64,000 nt of DNA from the NCBI GenBank assembly GCA_964560765.1, contig CAZLMG010000012.1:1-64000 (forward strand). The letters run 5' to 3'. The notes beneath the pieces were generated by a model that had not been told where the DNA came from, did no database searches, and was given only the letters and a program-made list of their open reading frames with translations. The DNA comes from CAZLMG01 sp964560765. GTDB taxonomy: Bacteria > Bdellovibrionota_B > Oligoflexia > Oligoflexales > CAZLMG01. The translations under genes and the position numbers were made by a program. Shown here piece by piece: positions 36,256 to 44,428 of this stretch (positions are counted from its first letter, which is position 1; each line of letters starts with the position of its first letter).

Positions 36256-36986
36256 TCAGAATGCCTCGTCGCAAAGGCAGCGACCATAGCTTCGACCTGC
36301 GAAACACTCAAGGCATTCAGGTAACTCCTCAAGAATCCTCTTACAAAAACAATTTGCGGCAGTCGGTCAAATGCGTTGTCTTCAATGGCGCGAATGTACT
36401 CTCGACTGATTTTGGTGCGTGCATGCAGCTCTTCTTCCGATAGGGCTGCAGCCTCGCGCAACTTGCGAAACAACGCACCGTCACCTTTGTCGGTCGCCGC
36501 CTGCATTATTTCTTCGAGTCGAGCCTGCATCGCCGGGTCGGCCGCGCGCAATGGAGTCACCATGGCTCGGGTGAACCCCCCGCTGCGCTGCGCCGGAGCG
36601 GCCGGCTGATGCGTGACCGGAGCCTCCCCCATCGCCGAGCGGCTGTCTACCGCATGCGTGCTGCGATTGGGTGCTTCTTCGACATCCACGATGCCGAGCT
36701 GAATATCATATTGCCGACGTTTCACGTCGTCGTTCAACACCCGAAACGCGTCCTCAACGGCGTGCAGCATCCGTTGTGCCTCGTCGTCACCCATAAGCGA
36801 ATAGAGCGCGGGGTTTTGCGAGCTAAACATATTCTTCATGCGAATGTAAGATTCGCGAACTTCCGTCCGCGTGGAAGTTGGGCTCACATTCAATAGCTCA
36901 TACAGCGTACGCTGTTTGCCGTGTACTGAGGTCGCCCCAGCACTTGCGCCAAAGGGCGCCGACGAGTCAAAGGGATGCTTCTCCAT
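36231..36986 (-). CDS. J-domain-like plus helix-turn-helix (RodZ-type) protein
   Basis: A 251-residue protein. Residues about 28-90 resemble a DnaJ domain (L-Y-E-L-L-N-V-S-P-T-S-T... A-F-R-V-L-N-D-D-V-K-R-R-Q-Y-D) but the His-Pro-Asp tripeptide needed to stimulate Hsp70 is missing. A Pro/Ala linker follows, then a RodZ/HTH_25-type helix-turn-helix (about 175-250: L-R-E-A-A-A-L-S-E-E-E-L-H-A... R-G-F-L-R-S-Y). There is no membrane segment. ATG 36986 has GGGGGGT upstream and lies two bases after the MinD-like gene's stop. Probably a partner or regulator of that ATPase; function unknown. Confidence 0.82.
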   Translation of the reverse strand: MEKHPFDSSAPFGASAGATSVHGKQRTLYELLNVSPTSTRTEVRESYIRMKNMFSSQNPALYSLMGDDEAQRMLHAVEDAFRVLNDDVKRRQYDIQLGIVDVEEAPNRSTHAVDSRSAMGEAPVTHQPAAPAQRSGGFTRAMVTPLRAADPAMQARLEEIMQAATDKGDGALFRKLREAAALSEEELHARTKISREYIRAIEDNAFDRLPQIVFVRGFLRSYLNALSVSQVEAMVAAFATRHSEWLISKNK

Positions 36987-36988
36987 AA

Positions 36989-38059
36989 CTACCCCCCGAT
37001 ATATCCAAGTTTGCGTACTGCGTTCAAGCACATGCTCGAAATGCGCTTAGCCAAAACGCCGTGCGGAAAATCTGTCAACAACAAACGCCGATTGCGCAAG
37101 GACTTCCAGGCCGCATCGTCGTAGTTCATATGACCGAGAAAGGTCGCGTTAAAACCAAAGTATTGGCGACTGATCTGCTCCATGGATGTGCCGACGTCAA
37201 TGTCATGCTGTGACCTCGTCTGATTGATGACGATACCCAAGGTTCGACTGCGCAGCGCGTCCAACACGCCACCAATCAATTCAGGATACTGCGCCGATAA
37301 CTGCCGCAAGCAATCCGCATATCCATGATCGAAGGATTTACCAACTTGCGCCAGCGCGTGACGAACATCCGTCAAAGCTTCTAACTGCCCCATGCGGGTC
37401 GCGGCGTGCTCAAGCACTCGCCAGAGGCTTGTGCGCATGAAGACGTACGCATTTTCGACACTCGTGGGCTCGGGTAAGACAGTCACAATGCCCATGTGAG
37501 CAGCGCTGAAGAAATCCATCGTGTTCCGGTGCGTTCCTGCGCCCAGATCTAACACGACGAAATCAACTTGAAACTCAGATCGCGCCAGCATCAGCGCTTG
37601 CCAAACAGGTACTAACGCTTCTGGACCACGCTCTAGGAAGTTTCCCCACGACTCTTCTCTTCCACCAGCCACCAAGCCGACGTTTGGAACGCCCGTCGGC
37701 AAGATCACTTCTGCAAAGCGACGCCGACGATAAACGGCGAACTCTGCCAAAGTTGTCTTCGGCATCGAGACGCCAAAATGTGTATGCAAGTTGGCACAGC
37801 CCAGGTCGAGATCGACAACCAAGACGCGATAGCCCATCTTCGCGAGACGCGCTGAGACGTTGGCGCTGATAATACTCTTGCCGACACCACCCTTGCCGCC
37901 GCCGACAGCGATAAATGCCGGCAATGGCACATTTGGCACCGTGACGTATGGCGGCAGACCTCGTACCCAACCCGGAAATGTTTCGAGCAAATATGGAGAC
38001 GAACGACTCAGTCGCTGCCCTGGAATTCCCGTTTCGATCGATGGATTCAACTCATTCAT
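36989..38059 (-). CDS. MinD/FlhG-type ParA-family ATPase
   Basis: A 356-residue protein with a deviant Walker A (G-G-G-K-G-G-V-G-K-S at about 53), Walker A' V-V-D-L-D-L-G-C-A-N and the switch-II-like V-V-L-D-L-G-A-G-T-H. About 50 extra N-terminal residues precede the P-loop. The fold is closest to MinD and FlhG/FleN, which position poles, flagella or other surface machines. No C-terminal amphipathic helix is obvious. It is the first gene of a tight unit with the J/HTH protein and the pseudouridine synthase. Confidence 0.88.
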   Translation of the reverse strand: MNELNPSIETGIPGQRLSRSSPYLLETFPGWVRGLPPYVTVPNVPLPAFIAVGGGKGGVGKSIISANVSARLAKMGYRVLVVDLDLGCANLHTHFGVSMPKTTLAEFAVYRRRRFAEVILPTGVPNVGLVAGGREESWGNFLERGPEALVPVWQALMLARSEFQVDFVVLDLGAGTHRNTMDFFSAAHMGIVTVLPEPTSVENAYVFMRTSLWRVLEHAATRMGQLEALTDVRHALAQVGKSFDHGYADCLRQLSAQYPELIGGVLDALRSRTLGIVINQTRSQHDIDVGTSMEQISRQYFGFNATFLGHMNYDDAAWKSLRNRRLLLTDFPHGVLAKRISSMCLNAVRKLGYIGG

Positions 38060-38268
38060 GCGTACTCGTTCCCCCTCGGGTTGTCGCTAACGACCTTCCT
38101 AGTCACTGAGAGTCAGCCATCAGGGTCGCGTCAATAATCCTGAGCAGCTGATTCGATTGGGGCTTCTTGGTATTTTCTATTCGGAATCATAACAGAATCC
38201 GACAAGTGCTCCCAGCACGGAAAAAACCAGTCGCGGGAACGAACGCCAGCTACGTGGTTATGGTTAGT

Positions 38269-38826
38269 TTATGCGCGGAAATACAAGATGGCATCGATAG
38301 CGGTCAGGGCAAATGCCAACGGATAAATCGCCAGACGAGCCACGATCCAGTACACACTGCTGAAACGCCAGCCGATGAATCCGACAAAAATCCCATGCAC
38401 GAGAAACAACCAGCCGGAGTGAGCTGACAGTACGGAAAGATATTCCACACCGTTGGGCTGGGACATGACGTTGTAAGCCTCGGGATTGAGCTTCTCCACC
38501 ATGGGTAACATGCGTACCAGGACAGGTGTGCCAAGCCACTGGAAATAAGCAATGTAAGCCGCAAAGATAACGCCAACCACCGTTGGCTGCATTTTAAAGA
38601 ATCGCGAGCTGTTCAAGCGGTAGGAAATAGCGCCCAGCACGACGATCAACACGACTTCTGTCAGCAGCATCGGATCTAAATCGTCCCAAACGATCAGCGC
38701 ATAAACAAACAGGAAGAGGGATGCACCCGCGGCTGCCAGCACTCCCGCCTTCATTCCGTACTTGAGTTCCACGAGCACGTACAAAACGAGCGGTAGCACC
38801 ATGACAAAGAACATCTCAAAGGACAT
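38269..38826 (-). CDS. YciB/IspZ-like integral membrane protein (septation protein A family)
   Basis: A 185-residue protein with about five membrane segments. F-F-V-M-V-L-P-L-V-L-Y near the N-terminus, D-P-M-L-L-T-E-V-V-L-I-V-V-L-G, and F-K-M-Q-P-T-V-V follow the YciB/IspZ pattern (D-P-M... F-I-K-W-K-P-T). That family interacts with cell-division and elongation proteins at the inner membrane. Compared with YciB the last two segments are divergent. Upstream lies a small basic protein gene on the same strand. Confidence 0.75.
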   Translation of the reverse strand: MSFEMFFVMVLPLVLYVLVELKYGMKAGVLAAAGASLFLFVYALIVWDDLDPMLLTEVVLIVVLGAISYRLNSSRFFKMQPTVVGVIFAAYIAYFQWLGTPVLVRMLPMVEKLNPEAYNVMSQPNGVEYLSVLSAHSGWLFLVHGIFVGFIGWRFSSVYWIVARLAIYPLAFALTAIDAILYFRA

Positions 38827-38869
38827 ACAAACCTCAGGCGCATCCAGCGGTCATAAGAGCTAGGGCGAG

Positions 38870-39100
38870 TTAACGAGAACTAAAACCTCGTGGCCGACGC
38901 CAAGCGAGGCCCTGGCTGCGAAATAGAAAGGGCACAGCCTTGCGGGCGCCAGCACCAATCATCCGCACAAAACGTACGGCGCCGAAATACGTAACCGGAC
39001 GACTGGCACGAGCAAACGCGACATTTGCCGCGCGAACCGCCGCGTCATGACGCTCACGCCGAAAATCAGCAGCAACATTCCGTTCAAAGGACGTCAACAT
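38870..39100 (-). CDS. Small basic protein
   Basis: A 76-residue protein starting M-L-T-S-F-E-R-N, with 15 Arg and few acidic residues. The ATG at 39100 has a strong GGAGGG ribosome binding site 5 bp upstream, the main reason to believe it. One mildly hydrophobic stretch (V-T-Y-F-G-A-V-R-F-V) is present. It lies 43 bp upstream of the YciB-like gene. No family recognised. Confidence 0.5.
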   Translation of the reverse strand: MLTSFERNVAADFRRERHDAAVRAANVAFARASRPVTYFGAVRFVRMIGAGARKAVPFLFRSQGLAWRRPRGFSSR

Positions 39101-39254
39101 GCGACCCTCCACCATCATGGTTCTCTGATCGATTTCATGGCTCTGACTTTGTGATTATAGCGCATACCCCGGCGGTGTGCCGAAATGACGTAGAAAAAAA
39201 ATGTGTAAAGGCGGCGAAAGTCTGCCCACATCTTTGACGCAGCGCTCCGTCACC

Positions 39255-40145
39255 CTACAAACCAAGTTCGTTCTTGACTTCGAGCAGGAGCTGATACAGC
39301 GCGCCACGAGCCAGACCGCAGTCGCGATATTCGCGCAGCAATTCTTTCAGTGTCTTGCCGCTGCGAAAACCGGCGGTCAATTTTCCACGCAACTCACTAC
39401 CCACCTGCAAATGTTCCTCTTGCACTTCCGCGGCTGTTGCAGCTGCTGGCGCGGGCAAATGCACCATCACTGCAACCTCGCCTTTCAGCGTCGCCTCGTT
39501 TTTCAACCAATGGCGGGCCTCTGCTACTGTGAAGAGGCGAACCTCCTCAAACATCTTCGTCAGCTCGCGTCCGATGGCGATCCGCGCCTCAGGATAGACC
39601 TCCTCCACGGCGCCAAGTGTTTTTGGCAGGCGTCGCAGCGATTCGAAAAAGACCAACGATAAGGCACCATAGCGCTGCCATCCTTGCACCTCCTGGCGCA
39701 ACGCGGATGTACGCGATGGCAAAAAACCTGTGAACAGCACCCGATCGGTCGGCAAACCGGCCGCTGACACCAGCGCGGTTAAGGACGAGGGGCCGGCAAT
39801 CGGGTGGACGGGAATCCCCGCCGCATGCGCCGCCGCCACCAACCGATACCCGGGATCTGCAACGCATGGCGTCCCCGCATCGGAAACGATGGCGACGGTC
39901 AACGACTGTTGCCGCATGCGCTCCACCAACTGGGCGGAACGGGCTTCTTCAATATGATCGTGGTAGCTGACCAATTCCTTGCCCGCAATGCCAAAGGCGG
40001 TCAGCAAACGGCGAGCAACTCTGGTGTCTTCGGCAGCGATGATATCCACCGCCTGCAGGACATGGCGGCAGCGAGGACTCGCTTCGTCCAGGTTGCCAAT
40101 GGGAGTGGCGACGACGTAGAGCGCCGGCTTGTCAGGGTATAACAT
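39255..40145 (-). CDS. rsmI: 16S rRNA (cytidine1402-2'-O)-methyltransferase RsmI
   Basis: A 296-residue tetrapyrrole-methylase-fold enzyme that methylates the ribose of C1402 in the 30S decoding centre. Signatures: YVVATPIGNLDEAS at the start, I-A-A-E-D-T-R-V, VSDAGTPCVADPGYRLV and G-P-S-S-L-T-A-L, and F-F-E-S-x-R-R-L. ATG 40145 is preferred over the TTG at 40163, although neither has an ideally spaced ribosome binding site. The C-terminal 50 residues carry an Ala/Pro-rich segment then a helical end. Confidence 0.95.
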   Translation of the reverse strand: MLYPDKPALYVVATPIGNLDEASPRCRHVLQAVDIIAAEDTRVARRLLTAFGIAGKELVSYHDHIEEARSAQLVERMRQQSLTVAIVSDAGTPCVADPGYRLVAAAHAAGIPVHPIAGPSSLTALVSAAGLPTDRVLFTGFLPSRTSALRQEVQGWQRYGALSLVFFESLRRLPKTLGAVEEVYPEARIAIGRELTKMFEEVRLFTVAEARHWLKNEATLKGEVAVMVHLPAPAAATAAEVQEEHLQVGSELRGKLTAGFRSGKTLKELLREYRDCGLARGALYQLLLEVKNELGL

Positions 40146-40351
40146 GAAAACTGATGACCTCAATTGTGCCTAAGCAACCGCTCATCCGACCCAACACACC
40201 AGATTATAAGGCAATTTATCGCTTCGGTCGCGAGCAGACTGCTCTCTTATCATGCCCGTTCAGGAAAGTCGGCCCTTTCCCATCGATACCGATGATCCAA
40301 GCACAATTAACAGCATCAGTTCAATTTCGCTGCCGCATGAGCCGGTGCCGG

Positions 40352-40360
40352 TGTTATGAT
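40352..40360 (+). promoter_or_regulatory. Extended -10 promoter element of the 6S RNA gene
   Basis: TGTTATGAT provides a TG-n extension plus a TATGAT -10 hexamer. It ends 6 bp before the first base of the predicted 6S closing stem, exactly where a transcription start would be expected. The -35 region is poor, which extended -10 promoters tolerate. Confidence 0.5.
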
Positions 40361-40365
40361 GGTTC

Positions 40366-40558
40366 TGGGTTAGCCCCAGTTAGGCTGTTGATGATCGCCG
40401 GAGAACCGATGCTTTTAATTCAGGGAGCCTGACGTTCGGCGGTGTGCAAGCCCCCCCGCTTTGGCGATGTAGGGGGAAGCCTAATGCCGATCTACACGGC
40501 ACCCACCTAGTGAAGGTGGGTTCCCCTGGCACTTCGATAAGGACTGCGGGCTAGCCTA
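40366..40558 (+). ncRNA. ssrS: 6S RNA
   Basis: A region of about 190 nt with 6S RNA architecture. The ends close in a long stem: GGTTAGCCCCAG (40368-40379) pairs with CTG-C-GGGCTAGCC (40544-40556), 12 bp with one bulge. The 3' half contains GGAAGCCTAATGCCGATCTA, close to the conserved E. coli segment GAAGCCUUAAAACUGCGACG, followed by the 3' hairpin ACCCACCT-AGTGA-AGGTGGGT (40501-40521), at the position of the hairpin near the 3' bubble. C-rich/G-rich arms (40451-40475) form the apical stem. 6S RNA mimics an open promoter and sequesters the housekeeping RNA polymerase in stationary phase. Length matches the usual 180-190 nt. Confidence 0.78.
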
Positions 40559-40589
40559 CTTCATCGCTGTGATTGGTAATGGATGTGAC

Positions 40590-41075
40590 ATGTTGCGCTT
40601 TTGTTGGATTTCCCTCGCATTTGCTGTCGTCAGTTCCCTCGCTGCCGCAACAACACTGCGTGCTACAACCCGAGATGGCAAATCACCACCCGACTTCAAG
40701 AAGATGCAGCAACAGTGCGACCAGGACAAGGTGCCCGCTGCCTGCGTCTTCCTGGGCGAGCAAGCTTGGAATGGGGGCGACCTGCGCGTTGCCCAAGGCT
40801 GGTTTCGCAAAGCCTGCGACGAAGGGATTGCTTCCGCCTGCAGTCAGTCTGCCCAGGCCTGGGTCGCCTTGGGCGAGAAAGAGTCTGCTTTGCGCGACTA
40901 CAATCGGGCCTGCAGCATGCCGGCCGATGATGGCACGGCCTGCATGGCGATGGCCAGCATGGCGATTGAGGCGCAAGGAAAAGATGCCGCCCAACGCTGG
41001 TACGGAAAGGCATGTAACAAGGGGCATCAGCCAGGATGCGACGCCCAAAGAGCCCAAAAACCAGCCAAGCCCTAA
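40590..41075 (+). CDS. Exported Sel1/TPR-like repeat protein
   Basis: A 161-residue protein with a signal peptide (MLRFCWISLAFAVVSSLAAA) and about three Sel1-type helical repeats, each with a paired Cys (for example A-A-C-V-F-L-G and W-F-R-K-A-C-D-E-G; W-Y-G-K-A-C-N-K-G-H), as in Helicobacter Hcp-type cysteine-rich Sel1 proteins where the cysteines form disulphides. It likely acts as a periplasmic binding scaffold. It begins about 30 bp after the 6S RNA, so readthrough is possible, and lies 33 bp before metG. The GTG at 40569 is a less likely start. Confidence 0.78.
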   Translation: MLRFCWISLAFAVVSSLAAATTLRATTRDGKSPPDFKKMQQQCDQDKVPAACVFLGEQAWNGGDLRVAQGWFRKACDEGIASACSQSAQAWVALGEKESALRDYNRACSMPADDGTACMAMASMAIEAQGKDAAQRWYGKACNKGHQPGCDAQRAQKPAKP

Positions 41076-41108
41076 TGACATTAACCGCTAGTAACAGATG
41101 AGTGATTC

Positions 41109-43046
41109 ATGAAGCCGCAGACCCCTTTTGTCCTCGACATTGAGCAACTGAAGAAAAATATCAGTCGGCCGACGAAAGCTGTCGTTACGGCGGGAATGCC
41201 TTACGCCAACGGCCCCGTGCATCTTGGCCATCTGGCTGGGGCGCATGTGCCCGCAGACATTTATGCGCGCTGGCTCGGCATGCTCATCGGCCGCGATAAT
41301 GTGCTCTATGTCTGCGGCACCGACGACCACGGCTCAACCAGCGAACTTGCGGCCCTGCAGGCGGGCAAGACCATCCGTGAATTCATCGATGGCATCCACG
41401 ACCGACAAATGGAAACCATGCGCCGCTTTCATATTGGCTTAGATGTGTATACCGGCACGTCTCGACCCGAGTGCTTTCCCATTCACCAAGAGATCGCCCA
41501 AGACTTCATCCGCAAACTGCATGACAACGGTATGTTGGAAAAGCGCACGACGCGGCAATGGTATGACCCAAAACTACAACGCTTCCTGCAGGATCGCTTT
41601 GTCCGTGGTCAGTGCCCTAATCCAAAATGCGATAACGCGGATGCCTATAGCGACGAGTGCGACCGCTGCGGCCAGCATCACGAGCCGACAGCGTTAGTCA
41701 ATCCACGCAGCGCTCTGAGTGATGCAACGCCCGAATTACGCGATACGGTGCATTGGTGGCTCAACATGTGGAAAGTATCAGAGCCCCTGCGTGAATGGAT
41801 TCAAAGCAAGCAGAAGACCTGGCGCGGCCCTGTCTATAATGAGGTGATCAACACGGTACTGCCAGGGCTATGCTTTGATAACGTCCACGAGGAGACTTAT
41901 AAGTCGATCAAAGAGTCCTTGCCCAAGCACAAGAGCAAGTATGCGGCCGGTAAAAAGATTCAGGCTCAGTTTGACAACAAAGTGGATCTCCACGTCGCGC
42001 AAGAGCAGCTAGAAGCAAAGGGAATTCCGACGCAGCTCGTGGACGGATGGGCCCATCGCGCGATCACCCGAGATGTGGCTTGGGGCATCCCCATGCCCGT
42101 TGACCTCGATCCGGACATGGCAGGCAAAACGCTCTACGTTTGGCCAGACTCACTGATTGCTCCCATTTCCTTTTCACAAGTAGCGCTGGCGCAAAGAGGA
42201 ACGGATAAGTCAAAATTTGCCGAGTATTGGCAAGATCCGGGTGCGAAAGTGTATCAATTCTTGGGACAAGACAACGTCTTCTTTTATGTCCTGATGCAAG
42301 GCGCCATGTGGCTTGGCACGCAAAGCGATCCGCAGAAACAGCCGGAAAAAGGCGATTATCAGATGACAGATATCTTCGGCTGCTTCCATCTGATGGTGGG
42401 CGGAGAGAAGATGAGCAAATCGCGCGGCAACTTTTATACGGGCGATCAGCTCATCACAGAAAAGGGCTATACGGCCGATCAAATCCGCTATTTTCTGGCG
42501 CTGCTCAGCTTGCCAGAAAAGTCGTCAAACTTTGACTTCGCGACGCTGGAAGAGCGCAATCGCTTTCTTGCCGGCCCGATGAACGCGGCGCTGGAAAAGC
42601 CAATCTCGGCCTGTCACTCCAAATTTTCAGGGCAGGTGCCAGACGGTAAGTTGAATGAAAAGGTGAGTACTGAGACCGGCAAGATGATTCAGCGCTATCT
42701 ACGCTCGATGGAAAAGGCCGAGTTTTCGACGTTGCTCTTCGCCATCGAAAATTACGCGCGCCAAATCAACAGTTTGTTTACTCAGTTTAAGCCCCACGAC
42801 GATCGCCAGCCGGAAGAGTCTCGCCGCGATGCCTTGTACAGCTCGTTCTATGTGCTGAAGAACTTGATGATCATGCTTTATCCGTTCGTCCCGGACACCA
42901 TGGAACGACTGCGCGCTTCGTTGAACCTCGGAGCCGAGGTTTTTTCTGTCGATCAACTCGGCACGCCGATTCCGGCCGGGCACCGCATTGGGGAAAAGGG
43001 AAGCTACTTTCCCTCAGTCGACATGGGATCTTCGCCCGAAGCATAG
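41109..43046 (+). CDS. metG: Methionyl-tRNA synthetase
   Basis: A 645-residue class I aminoacyl-tRNA synthetase. The HIGH-type motif is in P-V-H-L-G-H-L-A-G-A-H and the KMSKS motif in G-E-K-M-S-K-S-R-G-N. A zinc knuckle of the MetG1 type (C-P-N-P-K-C ... C-D-R-C) sits in the connective peptide. The anticodon-binding helical domain follows. The C-terminal EMAPII-like tRNA-binding extension found in E. coli MetG is absent, so it may act as a monomer or use a separate protein. It charges tRNA-Met for initiation and elongation. Confidence 0.97.
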   Translation: MKPQTPFVLDIEQLKKNISRPTKAVVTAGMPYANGPVHLGHLAGAHVPADIYARWLGMLIGRDNVLYVCGTDDHGSTSELAALQAGKTIREFIDGIHDRQMETMRRFHIGLDVYTGTSRPECFPIHQEIAQDFIRKLHDNGMLEKRTTRQWYDPKLQRFLQDRFVRGQCPNPKCDNADAYSDECDRCGQHHEPTALVNPRSALSDATPELRDTVHWWLNMWKVSEPLREWIQSKQKTWRGPVYNEVINTVLPGLCFDNVHEETYKSIKESLPKHKSKYAAGKKIQAQFDNKVDLHVAQEQLEAKGIPTQLVDGWAHRAITRDVAWGIPMPVDLDPDMAGKTLYVWPDSLIAPISFSQVALAQRGTDKSKFAEYWQDPGAKVYQFLGQDNVFFYVLMQGAMWLGTQSDPQKQPEKGDYQMTDIFGCFHLMVGGEKMSKSRGNFYTGDQLITEKGYTADQIRYFLALLSLPEKSSNFDFATLEERNRFLAGPMNAALEKPISACHSKFSGQVPDGKLNEKVSTETGKMIQRYLRSMEKAEFSTLLFAIENYARQINSLFTQFKPHDDRQPEESRRDALYSSFYVLKNLMIMLYPFVPDTMERLRASLNLGAEVFSVDQLGTPIPAGHRIGEKGSYFPSVDMGSSPEA

Positions 43047-43110
43047 CAGCCCCCTCAAGAAACCAGCCACGTTGGCCGATAACGGGCTTGGTGTTTTTAG
43101 AGGGGAAACC

Positions 43111-44277
43111 ATGAAATTCTTGCAACTTCAGTTACCAGTCCTGGTCACACTTACTTGTCTAACCGCCTGCACACCGAGCGGTGGTGCGCTGCGCTCGCGA
43201 GCAGCACAGTTTGCAGCTCAAGAGGAGTCTCCTCTGGGATCAAAAGATCTCGTGATCGACAGTGAGCGCATCTCGACTCATATAGCTGCCCCTAACCAAG
43301 CAGATGCGGCGAGCCAAGCTGTTGACGCTGCCAACAGAGCTAACTTGCTGAATGATGCCGAAGCGGCCGCGCCTACCGCCATGACGACGGACGACAATTC
43401 CACCGACGCTGCGACCCAGAGCGATGCCGAATACGGTTCAGCAGAAGCCGGCGATACAGACGTGACCGATGCTGATGAGTTGGATGCCATGGACGACCCA
43501 GGCATCCCCATGGAGACGAGCGACGATACATCTGTCGCCGAAAGTGTAACCCAGGACACAAGCCCTATCGTTCATGCGGGCGACGTCACGAATGGCACCA
43601 CGACCGTTGATGAATTGGATGCGGACTCGGAGCCGCGCAAGAAGGATAAGAAGGACAAATCGAAGCAGGACAAGAAGGGCAAAAAGGATAATAACGAAAA
43701 ATCAAAGCCGGACAAGGGTAAGAAAAAAGAGAACGGAGCGCTTGCGAGCGCAGAGCCAGTGCATCTAGCCTTTATCACCAGCGCAGCTTATTCCGGAAAT
43801 TTGGCTGCGTCGTTTCAAGAGCAAAGTTTTCGCAGCGGCTACGAAGGCGCTGACGCGCGCTGTACCTGGCACGCCGCGCAAGCTGGACTCGGTGGACGCT
43901 GGCTTGCCGCCATTTCCGGCCACCCCATGCTCTTGCTGCTGGATCCAAGCTCTGCCGTCAATGACCTGCATAACGAACGAATTGTGTCACGGGTGCCATT
44001 CTTGCTAGCAGAAGATGCTCGCCTGAATGTCGCTCTGGTAACGGATGAACATGGTGAAAAGATCCAGCGGCGTCCTTTTGCCTGGTCGCCGACGGGCAGC
44101 CGTTCCGGCGAGGATCAAGAATGCGATCAGTGGCGCTCCGACAGCTCGACTGATTTTGGTGTCTACGGCAACACACGAAGAGCCGCCAAGAGCAGTTCGC
44201 TGAAGATGCGAGGAAAGCTAGCGCGATGTGATCATTCGCTGCGCCTCATCTGCATCAGCGAGTCGCCGTACCCCTAG
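43111..44277 (+). CDS. Lipoprotein with acidic and poly-Lys segments and a DUF1554/endostatin-like C-domain
   Basis: A 388-residue protein with a lipobox (L-T-A-C at about residue 20). Residues 55-170 are strongly acidic (Asp/Glu/Ala/Thr), then about 175-210 are almost entirely Lys/Asp/Asn (K-K-D-K-K-D-K-S-K). The last 170 residues are folded, with L-A-F-I-T-S-A-A-Y-S-G-N-L, a Cys-Trp-His (A-R-C-T-W-H), G-G-R-W-L-A-A-I-S and two late cysteines, resembling the DUF1554/collagen-XV-endostatin-like module of Leptospira surface proteins. ATG 43111 has AGAGGGG upstream. Probably surface-exposed; ligand unknown. Confidence 0.72.
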   Translation: MKFLQLQLPVLVTLTCLTACTPSGGALRSRAAQFAAQEESPLGSKDLVIDSERISTHIAAPNQADAASQAVDAANRANLLNDAEAAAPTAMTTDDNSTDAATQSDAEYGSAEAGDTDVTDADELDAMDDPGIPMETSDDTSVAESVTQDTSPIVHAGDVTNGTTTVDELDADSEPRKKDKKDKSKQDKKGKKDNNEKSKPDKGKKKENGALASAEPVHLAFITSAAYSGNLAASFQEQSFRSGYEGADARCTWHAAQAGLGGRWLAAISGHPMLLLLDPSSAVNDLHNERIVSRVPFLLAEDARLNVALVTDEHGEKIQRRPFAWSPTGSRSGEDQECDQWRSDSSTDFGVYGNTRRAAKSSSLKMRGKLARCDHSLRLICISESPYP

Positions 44278-44428
44278 GGGCGGCCTCTCCTTGCTGGTGC
44301 TGACAATCGCCATTTTTCTGGTGTCATTACAGTTGGGTAAAAATATTCATGGCGCAATATTCAAGTCCCTCGCAAATCCTCCGATCGCTTCACGGTCTCT
44401 TTTGAATGACCCCCCTTCGGAGGAACAT

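Noticed and set aside
38172..38203. TCGGAATC-ATAACA-GAATCCGA inverted repeat downstream of the YciB-like gene
   Set aside because: One mismatch in eight and no T tract on the minus strand; insufficient for a terminator or operator call.
40164..40560. RNase P RNA or tmRNA in the gap before the Sel1 protein
   Set aside because: AGGAAAGTCGG at 40271 recalls an RNase P helix, but no P4 or other conserved elements follow. No tmRNA tag frame or tRNA-like ends exist. The 3' part fits 6S RNA instead.
42988..43110. N-terminal extension of the acidic/Lys lipoprotein
   Set aside because: It overlaps metG out of frame. ATG 43111 has a ribosome binding site and starts a lipoprotein signal peptide.
44228..44428. 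N-terminal extension of the Gly-rich lipoprotein
   Set aside because: It lies within the preceding gene's end and lacks a ribosome binding site. ATG 44429 gives a proper lipoprotein signal and GGAGG.
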